NCBI GenBank assembly: GCA_005877655.1
Contig: VBOC01000205.1
Coordinates: forward strand, 1 to 19,353
Length of the DNA stretch: 19,353 nt
Reading direction: 5' to 3'
Origin: Ignavibacteria bacterium
Lineage (GTDB): Bacteria > Bacteroidota > Ignavibacteria > UBA10030 > SZUA-254
A program made the translations under genes and the position numbers. Below the pieces are notes generated by a model, which had not been told where the DNA came from, did not search any database, and saw nothing but the letters and a program-made list of their open reading frames with translations. Numbering within the stretch: the first letter of the stretch is position 1; every line of letters starts with the position of its first letter. Positions 13,917 through 19,353 of the stretch are shown here, piece after piece.

Positions 13917-14969
13917 ATGATCGTCCGCGATGTTCACGAAATACTCGAAGCATGGGCGCCGAAAGAAATTGCCTGGGAACGGGACAACGTCGGCCTCCAG
14001 GTGGGATCGATGCTCCGGCGGGTTCAAAAAATACTCGTGTCGCTCGATGTCACCGATGAGGTCGTCAGAGAAGCGCGCGAAAAAAAAATCGATTTGATCA
14101 TCAGTCATCATCCCTTGCTCTTTCATCCGGTAAAGTCGGTCTCTGGCGAGGACCGCGTCGGGCGTCTGATCCACGAGCTGGCGAAGAACGGCATCTCGCT
14201 GTATGCTGCACACACCAACCTCGATTTTGCGGAGGGCGGAGTCAGCTTCGCGCTGGCCGGCCGCCTCGGCCTCCGGAACACCGGCTTTCTACAGAAAGAC
14301 CAGTTCATCCTGAAAAAGGTCGTCGTGTTTGTCCCGGCGGATCATATTGAATCGGTCGCGGCGGCAATGGCGGATGCCGGAGCGGGCAGGATCGGTCAAT
14401 ACGACAACTGTTCATTCCGGACCCGGGGAACGGGGACGTTTAAGCCGCTGGCGGGCGCGAAACCGCTTATCGGTGCGAAGGGACGGATGGAAAAAGTGGA
14501 AGAAGTCAGCCATCCGTACGACGAAGTCGCGTACGATGTGTACAACCTTTCGAATCCGAGCGCCTCGCACGGCTCGGGTGCGATCGGAGAGTTGCCGAGG
14601 GAGATGCCGTTGTCGAAGTTCCTCGCCCATCTCACCCGAACCCTGCGTATACCCGGGCTCCGTTTCAGAGGAAACTTGCGCGCGAAGATTAGACGCGTCG
14701 CCGTCTGCGGCGGCAGCGGATCGGGTTATCTCCAGGCGGCCATACAGCGGGGCGCGGACGCCTTCGTGACAGCCGATGTGACGTACCATGTCTTCCAGGA
14801 AAGCGACGGCCGGATCGCGCTGATCGATACCGGCCACTTTGAAACAGAGCAGCCGATTGTGCCACACCTCGTCGGATACTTGAAAGGGCAGCTCGCCCGG
14901 CGCCGGGAGCGGGTGGGAGTCTTCCCGTCAAATCGTATGAAGAACTTCGTCCAGTATTACAATTCATGA
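13917..14969 (+). CDS. Nif3-like dinuclear metal centre hexameric protein
   Basis: A 350-aa NIF3 family protein (YbgI/YqfO type). The metal-binding residues are visible: His64 and His65 in ISHHPLLFHP, Asp103 in AAHTNLDFAEGG, and His307 and Glu311 in DTGHFETEQP. Between the two halves is the PII/CutA-like insert (about residues 130-230, starting VVVFVPADHIESVAAAMADA) that separates the longer YqfO form from the short E. coli YbgI. Family members form hexameric toroids with two metal ions; a GTP cyclohydrolase I-type role has been proposed but is not settled. The ATG has no Shine-Dalgarno sequence. Its stop overlaps the next gene as ATGA. Confidence 0.94.
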   Translation: MIVRDVHEILEAWAPKEIAWERDNVGLQVGSMLRRVQKILVSLDVTDEVVREAREKKIDLIISHHPLLFHPVKSVSGEDRVGRLIHELAKNGISLYAAHTNLDFAEGGVSFALAGRLGLRNTGFLQKDQFILKKVVVFVPADHIESVAAAMADAGAGRIGQYDNCSFRTRGTGTFKPLAGAKPLIGAKGRMEKVEEVSHPYDEVAYDVYNLSNPSASHGSGAIGELPREMPLSKFLAHLTRTLRIPGLRFRGNLRAKIRRVAVCGGSGSGYLQAAIQRGADAFVTADVTYHVFQESDGRIALIDTGHFETEQPIVPHLVGYLKGQLARRRERVGVFPSNRMKNFVQYYNS

Positions 14970-15712
14970 AGGAAGGAACAGTGGAGAAAGAGTTGAAGTA
15001 TTTGTACGCTCTCCAGCAGGTCGATACGCAATTGCAGGAGGTGCAGGATTTGAAGGGCGACCTGCCGTCGATCGTCGAAGAATTGCAGGGCAGGGTCAAC
15101 GAGCTGAAATCGAAGTTGAAGGGCTTGCATGACTCGCTGAAGCAGGCGAAGATCGATCGCGACGAAGCAGACGTCGGGATCCTCGACTGCGGAGAAAAAA
15201 TCGATAAGTACAAAGGCCAGCAGCTGCACGTCAAGTCGAATAAACAGTACGACGCGCTTACCAGAGAAATCGAGGCGGCGGAAGCAAAATCCCTCAAGCT
15301 TGAGAAGGAGATGGGGCTTCTTGAGGGAAAGATGCAGCTTTTTAAGAGTGATATAGAAACCATAATGCCTCAACTCGAGGAACTGAACGCAGAGCTCGAG
15401 GGAAAACAAAAGGAGCTGCGCGAAGTCAACAAGGAGCACGAGAAGGAAGAGCTGAAACTGCAGCATGAGCGCGAGAAACTTGTGGTGCGCGTTGAGCGCG
15501 AGGACCTGGAACGGTACGAGAGGATCCGGAAGGCGAAGGGAGGCAAAGCCGTTGTGCCGGTCAAGCGCGGGGCGTGCGGCGGCTGCTTTAACCGCGTTCC
15601 GCCCCAGAAAATTCTTGAGATTCGCCAGAACTTAAAACTCTATCAATGTGAACACTGCGGGCGCATCCTCGTCTCCGACCATATCGTCGAGATGAGCCTG
15701 AGCCTCACATGA
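14966..15712 (+). CDS. coiled-coil protein with C4 zinc ribbon (CT398/zf-RING_7 type)
   Basis: A 248-aa protein, almost all of it a long antiparallel coiled coil (about residues 8-185, rich in E, K, L and Q). It ends in a zinc ribbon with Cys204 and Cys207 (GACGGCFNRVPPQ) and Cys228 and Cys231 (QCEHCGRIL). This is the layout of Chlamydia CT398 and mycobacterial Rv2229c relatives, thought to bind nucleic acid or partner proteins. The track start at 14966 overlaps the Nif3 stop (ATGA). GTG 14981, with GGAAGGA just upstream, is an equally good start and gives MEKELKYLYALQQVD, closer to family N-termini. It overlaps RNase HI by 4 nt. Confidence 0.92.
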   Translation: MKEGTVEKELKYLYALQQVDTQLQEVQDLKGDLPSIVEELQGRVNELKSKLKGLHDSLKQAKIDRDEADVGILDCGEKIDKYKGQQLHVKSNKQYDALTREIEAAEAKSLKLEKEMGLLEGKMQLFKSDIETIMPQLEELNAELEGKQKELREVNKEHEKEELKLQHEREKLVVRVEREDLERYERIRKAKGGKAVVPVKRGACGGCFNRVPPQKILEIRQNLKLYQCEHCGRILVSDHIVEMSLSLT

Positions 15713-16125
15713 CCCTGTACGCGAATACCGATGGGGCTTCGCGCGGCAATCCGGGGGAAAGCGGAATCGGAATTATTCTCAGAGACGAGCGGGGAACGGT
15801 GGTATACTCGGGCTCGGGTTACATCGGGAGAACAACGAACAATGCGGCGGAATACCAGGCCCTCCTTGCCTGCCTGAAAAAAGTTTTGCAACTCGGGTGC
15901 AGTAAGCTGGTCGTCCGCTCCGACAGCGAGTTGATGGTGAGGCAACTCCGCGGGCAATATCGGGTGAAGGATAAGAATCTCCAGCGCTACTATACGGAAG
16001 CGACGCGTTTGATCAAATCCGCCCCTTTCGCAGTTGAAGTCGTCCACGTCGAGAGGGGGAAAAACGGCGATGCGGATCTGCTCGCCAACGCCGGCATCGA
16101 CGGCAGGCGGAAACTCAAGGTGTAA
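15709..16125 (+). CDS. rnhA: ribonuclease HI family protein
   Basis: A 138-aa RNase HI fold that cleaves the RNA strand of RNA-DNA hybrids. All four acidic active-site residues can be placed: Asp8 (NTDGASRGNPG), Glu48 (NNAAEYQALL), Asp72 (RSDSELMVRQL) and Asp123 (GDADLLAN). The basic handle seen in E. coli RNase HI is absent; this is the compact Rv2228c/YpdQ-like type with QYRVKDKNLQRYY in its place. Its ATG overlaps the stop of the zinc-ribbon gene (ATGA). Nif3, zf-RING_7 and RNase HI in this order match the mycobacterial Rv2230c-Rv2229c-Rv2228c trio. rnpB follows within a few nucleotides. Confidence 0.93.
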   Translation: MTLYANTDGASRGNPGESGIGIILRDERGTVVYSGSGYIGRTTNNAAEYQALLACLKKVLQLGCSKLVVRSDSELMVRQLRGQYRVKDKNLQRYYTEATRLIKSAPFAVEVVHVERGKNGDADLLANAGIDGRRKLKV

Positions 16126-16126
16126 T

Positions 16127-16640
16127 TCACTGTCCCGCTCAATTCCCGCATGACGGGATGGGCGGGAAGGAAAGTCCGAACTCCACAGGACAGAGCACCC
16201 TGCGAAAGCGGGGGTGCTGCCGGCGAAAGCCGGCGGTAACGGATAGTGTCACAGAAAAGATACCGTCCCGTTCTCTATAGAAATATAGTGCGCGGGATAA
16301 GGGTGAAATGGCGTTCCGATGCGCGTTCCAATACTCGTCGGAATTTCGCTGCGTTCTTCGGAGCGTAGCGGAAAGGTAAGAGCTCACCGCCCCGGCAGTA
16401 ATGCCGTGGCCGACAAACCCTGCTCGGAGCAAGACCATGTATGTCCTGTACGCCCGGCGATCCATCTCACGATGGAGCGTTGAGCGATGAGTCGTCCGCT
16501 CACTTCCGTACCGCCTCCGGCGGGAAAGAAAACAGGACGGGTAGGTCGCTAGCTTCCGTTCGCAAGAACGGAACAAGATAAATGATTGCAGTCCGGCCCC
16601 TTGACCGGGTCCGGATACAGAATTCGGCTTACAGACGCGC
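16127..16640 (+). ncRNA. rnpB: RNase P RNA (bacterial type A)
   Basis: The catalytic RNA that removes 5' leaders from pre-tRNA. The conserved core is clear: GGAAGGAAAGTCCGAACTCC (16165-16184), GGTAAGAGCTCACCG (16374 on), GACAAACCCTGCTCGGAGCA (16411 on), AAGATAAATGATTG before P2, and ACAGAATTCGGCTTA at the 3' end. P4 is supported by compensatory change: CCGAA (16176-16180) pairs with TTCGG (16623-16627), where E. coli has CCGGG/CCCGG. P3 is CCCGC/GCGGG with CCCG/CGGG inside (16134-16166). A hairpin at 16592-16615 (TCCGG/CCGGA) sits where P19 occurs in many bacteria but not E. coli. P1 is weak or absent. The exact ends are uncertain by about 10 nt. Confidence 0.95.
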
Positions 16641-16723
16641 GGTTTTTATTGAAGGGCACAGGGTTGCTTTCGTCCCCGCGACCTGCGCGCCCTCCGGCAT
16701 CTGGCAACAGGATCGAGTCGACT

Positions 16724-18472
16724 ATGAAACGAGAATATCGCTGGACCGTCGCAGCATCCCCCGACACCGATGTCACCGAAAAACTCGCGAAGGAGATCAA
16801 CATTTCGGAAATCCTCGCAACGGTGCTGATTAACCGGGGGATTACCACCTACGACAAGGCCCGGGAGTTTTTTCGCCCCAAGCTAGCAGACCTTCATGAC
16901 CCGTTCCTCATGGACGGCATGGAACAAGCCGTTGCCAGGGTGGAAAGTGCGCTCGAACGGCATGAACGCGTGCTCGTCTTCGGCGATTACGACGTTGACG
17001 GAACCAACAGCGCCGCCATGCTCTTCCTCTTTTTCAAGAGAATCGGCCTGGAGACAATGTTTCACATCCCGAACCGCGTCACCGAGGGCTACGGAATCTC
17101 CGCGATCGGAATCGACAGGGGGAAAGAGTTCGGCGCGACGCTTCTCGTAGCAGTCGATTGCGGGATCACCGCCGGACCGCAGGTTGAGTACGCGCGGTCC
17201 AAGGGGATCGACGTCATCATCTGCGACCACCATGAACCGTCGGTGGAAATCCCTAAAGCCGCCGCCGTGCTCGATCCGCTCAAGCCCGGATGCCCGTACC
17301 CGTTCAAGTACCTCTGCGGGTGCGGGGTCGGCTTCAAACTGATGCAGGCAATCGCCCGCCGCCGCAATGAAGAGGAAAATATCTGTGAGTACTTGGACCT
17401 CGCGGCGATGGCAACGACGGCGGACATTGTCCCCTTGATCGGCGAAAACAGGATCCTCACAAAAATCGGCCTCGAACGGATCAACACGAACCCGCGGCCC
17501 GGACTCCGGGCGCTCATCGACAGCTCCGGCACCCAGCTGGGAAAAATCACGACCGGGCAAATTGTCTTCGTGCTCGCGCCGCGAATCAACGCGGTCGGAA
17601 GGATGGGAGATGCGTCGCGGGCGGTGGAACTCCTCACGCGTGAGGATCCGGAATCGGCGGCGAGCCTCGCACAGGTATTCGAGGAAGAAAACCGCAATCG
17701 GCGGAGAATCGATGAAGATACGTTTGTGAAGGCGCAGGAGCTCGTCGAAAACCTGCTCGACATCGATACAGATCCCGCCATCGTCCTTCATCAGGAGCAG
17801 TGGCATCCAGGGGTGATAGGGATCGTCGCTTCCCGCCTTGTCGAAAAGTATTACCGGCCCACCATCATGATGACCACGATCGACGGCGTGGCCCGGGGTT
17901 CGGCGCGGAGCATCGTCGGGTTCGATATCCACCAGGCGCTGAAGCGCGTCGAGGACAAGCTGATCCAGTTCGGGGGCCACAAGTACGCCGCCGGGCTCGC
18001 GGTCGAGCTCGACAGAGTCGATGAGTTTCGCAAGGCCTTCAATCATGCCGTTGATGAGCTCATGTCGAATGAAGTCAAGACGCCCGAATTACGAATCGAC
18101 TGCGGGATCGAGCTCAAGGACCTCACTCCGCGATTCCTCAAGATCCTCAAAGAGTTCGCTCCGTACGGCCCGGGAAACATGCGGCCGATCTTTCTCGCGC
18201 GAAAGGTGGAAGTCGTGGGGACCCCTCGGATCGTGGGAAAAGATCACCTGCGGTTCAAGGTCCGGCAGAACGGGTGCGTTCTCGATGGTATCGGATTCGG
18301 ACTCGGCTCAAAGATCGGCGAGGTCCGGAACGACGGTCGAACGCTCGATCTTGTCTTCTCGGTCGACGAGCATGAATGGCTCGCGCCGGGTTCGAATCCG
18401 CATTCGGGAGGAAACGAGGTATTTCCCCAGTTGAAAATTAAAGATCTCAAGCAGCATAAAGAGGATCATTAG
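16724..18472 (+). CDS. recJ: single-stranded-DNA-specific 5'-3' exonuclease RecJ
   Basis: A 582-aa RecJ, which degrades 5' single-stranded tails in recombination, base-excision and mismatch repair. I chose ATG 16724 (MKREYRWTVAASPD). The frame is open back to 16586, but those codons lie in the 3' end of rnpB and encode nothing conserved; AGGA at 16709-16712 may serve as ribosome binding site. Motifs of the DHH superfamily: FGDYDVDGTNSAAML (residues 86-100), VAVDCGI (Asp145), ICDHHEPS (DHH 168-170), MATTADIVPLIGENR, and APRINAVGRMGDA. The DHHA1 part contains GGHKYAAGL, and an OB-fold domain follows. Length and motif spacing are normal. yebC starts 2 nt after its stop. Confidence 0.96.
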   Translation: MKREYRWTVAASPDTDVTEKLAKEINISEILATVLINRGITTYDKAREFFRPKLADLHDPFLMDGMEQAVARVESALERHERVLVFGDYDVDGTNSAAMLFLFFKRIGLETMFHIPNRVTEGYGISAIGIDRGKEFGATLLVAVDCGITAGPQVEYARSKGIDVIICDHHEPSVEIPKAAAVLDPLKPGCPYPFKYLCGCGVGFKLMQAIARRRNEEENICEYLDLAAMATTADIVPLIGENRILTKIGLERINTNPRPGLRALIDSSGTQLGKITTGQIVFVLAPRINAVGRMGDASRAVELLTREDPESAASLAQVFEEENRNRRRIDEDTFVKAQELVENLLDIDTDPAIVLHQEQWHPGVIGIVASRLVEKYYRPTIMMTTIDGVARGSARSIVGFDIHQALKRVEDKLIQFGGHKYAAGLAVELDRVDEFRKAFNHAVDELMSNEVKTPELRIDCGIELKDLTPRFLKILKEFAPYGPGNMRPIFLARKVEVVGTPRIVGKDHLRFKVRQNGCVLDGIGFGLGSKIGEVRNDGRTLDLVFSVDEHEWLAPGSNPHSGGNEVFPQLKIKDLKQHKEDH

Positions 18473-18474
18473 CA

Positions 18475-19224
18475 ATGTCCGGACATTCGAAGTGGGCGAC
18501 GATAAAACGCAAGAAGGCGATCACGGACGGCAAGCGGGGCAAGATGTTCACCCAGATCATCAAGGAGATTACGATCGCCGCGCGCATGGGCGGCGGGGAT
18601 CCGAAATCCAATCCGAGGCTGCGCCTCGCCATTGAAAAGGCAAAGGGCGCGAATATGCCGGCCGACAACATCAAGCGCGCGATTCAAAAGGGTACCGGCG
18701 AGCTTCCCGGCGTCGCCTACGAAGATATGACGTACGAGGGGTACGGACCCGGCGGCGTGGCGCTTATCATCGAATCAGTCACCGACAATAAGAACCGCAC
18801 AGTCTCGGAAATCCGCCACATGCTCGAGCGCCACAACGGGAAACTCGGCGCCTCGAACTCCGTTGCATGGATGTTTCACCGCCGCGGCGTCATCCATATC
18901 GCCAGGTCCTCCTCCGATGAGGACTCCCTCTTTGGAATCATCCTCGAAGCCGGGGCGGATGACTTGAAGACCGAAGATGACCTCTACGTAATCATCGCCT
19001 CTCCCGAGAAGCTTGAAACCGTCAAGCAGGCTCTCGAAGCGCGTGGCATCAAGATTGAAGATGCGGAGATTCAGCGCATTCCCGAGAACACGGTGAAGGT
19101 TCTCGGGAAAGACGCAGAGCAGGTTCTCAAGCTCATGGAAACGCTCGAGGATCACGACGATGTCCAGCATGTGTACGCAAATTTCGATATCGACGAGAAG
19201 GTCCTTGCCTCCTTCAACGCTTAG
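18475..19224 (+). CDS. yebC: YebC/PmpR family protein (TACO1-like)
   Basis: A 249-aa YebC. It begins with the invariant SGHSKWATIKRKKAITDGKR, continues with FTQIIKEITIAARMGGGDPK and AIEKAKGANMPADNIKRAI, and has the acidic middle and C-terminal domains (YEGYGPGGVALIIESVTDNK). YebC proteins were described as DNA-binding regulators (PmpR). More recent work, together with human TACO1, links the family to translation of proline-rich stretches on the ribosome. It lies 2 nt after recJ and 8 nt before ruvC; yebC-ruvC is a widely conserved pair. The length is normal. Confidence 0.96.
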   Translation: MSGHSKWATIKRKKAITDGKRGKMFTQIIKEITIAARMGGGDPKSNPRLRLAIEKAKGANMPADNIKRAIQKGTGELPGVAYEDMTYEGYGPGGVALIIESVTDNKNRTVSEIRHMLERHNGKLGASNSVAWMFHRRGVIHIARSSSDEDSLFGIILEAGADDLKTEDDLYVIIASPEKLETVKQALEARGIKIEDAEIQRIPENTVKVLGKDAEQVLKLMETLEDHDDVQHVYANFDIDEKVLASFNA

Positions 19225-19232
19225 AATGCCCT

Positions 19233-19353
19233 ATGATCGTCCTCGGCGTCGACCCCGGCACACTCGCGACTGGATACGGCCTTATTGAAAACGATCGCGG
19301 CAGGCTGAGCGTCCTCGCCTCCGGCTGCATCAGGAACGGCGGCGGGATTTCCA
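19233..19353 (+). CDS. ruvC: Holliday junction resolvase RuvC, N-terminal part
   Basis: The first 40 codons of RuvC, cut by the window end. It opens MIVLGVDPGTLATGYGLIEN, with the first catalytic aspartate Asp7 in the family's invariant GVDPG motif, followed by the second strand (LSVLASGCIRNG). RuvC cuts Holliday junctions as a dimer together with RuvAB. The gene follows yebC by 8 nt, as in many bacteria, so it is translated from the same operon; no strong Shine-Dalgarno sequence is visible. Confidence 0.95.
   Translation, partial: MIVLGVDPGTLATGYGLIENDRGRLSVLASGCIRNGGGIS

Noticed and set aside
16883..18046. Long 387-aa open frame antisense to recJ
   Set aside because: It mirrors the recJ reading frame in GC-rich DNA. 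The translation is low in hydrophobic pattern and has no domain, while recJ has all of its motifs.
18385..18405. GGTTCGAATCC, resembling a tRNA T-arm
   Set aside because: It lies inside the recJ coding region, with no acceptor or anticodon stem around it.
1..19353. CRISPR arrays, insertion sequences, prophage or toxin-antitoxin genes
   Set aside because: No spaced direct repeats, transposase or integrase motifs, or attachment-site repeats were seen. The gene content is housekeeping in style.

Overview
The window looks like an ordinary chromosomal stretch of a moderately GC-rich member of the Bacteroidota/Chlorobiota/Ignavibacteriota (FCB) group. The evidence is a short primary sigma factor (about 285 aa, no region 1.1), a DUF5683 protein of the kind found in that group, and the overall gene style. 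Several promoter candidates have an E. coli-like TTGnnn-17 bp-TATAnT layout rather than the classical Bacteroidetes TAnnTTTG form. Many starts lack a Shine-Dalgarno sequence, and several are GTG or TTG. An Ignavibacteria-like lineage is my best guess; it is inference only.

Left part (1-2656): the C-terminal tail of an unidentified plus-strand gene, a GT87/DUF2029-type membrane glycosyltransferase on the minus strand, a 315-bp gene-free stretch with a candidate promoter, and an aldo/keto reductase of the YghZ type on the plus strand.

Middle part (2662-12796, all minus strand). Read in transcription order from the right, it holds: a GAF-GAF-GGDEF sensor protein with a degenerate GGDEF motif; a 64-aa zinc-ribbon protein; two overlapping EutN/CcmL microcompartment vertex proteins; the primary sigma factor; peptide deformylase; Fmt; a membrane-anchored rhodanese; a DoxX/MauE-type protein; a four-helix membrane protein; ParA; ParB; RidA; and the DUF5683 protein, which appears to carry a frameshift just after its signal peptide. 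Def and Fmt are the N-terminal formyl-methionine cycle. Fmt-rhodanese-DoxX are joined by 4-nt overlaps. The membrane protein, parA, parB, ridA and DUF5683 genes are packed as one apparent operon.

Right part (12797-19353, all plus strand): a divergently transcribed receiver-HisKA protein that has lost its phospho-acceptor aspartate and has no ATPase domain; a promoter-to-terminator unit of about 165 nt that folds like 6S RNA; and a compact nucleic-acid operon of a Nif3-like protein, a coiled-coil C4 zinc-ribbon protein, RNase HI, RNase P RNA (rnpB), recJ, yebC and the start of ruvC.

The most interesting points are the 6S-like RNA candidate, the divergent pair of catalytically degenerate signalling proteins, the orphan pair of microcompartment vertex proteins behind a structured leader, and the DUF5683 frameshift. 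I saw no clearly new multi-gene defence or mobile system.
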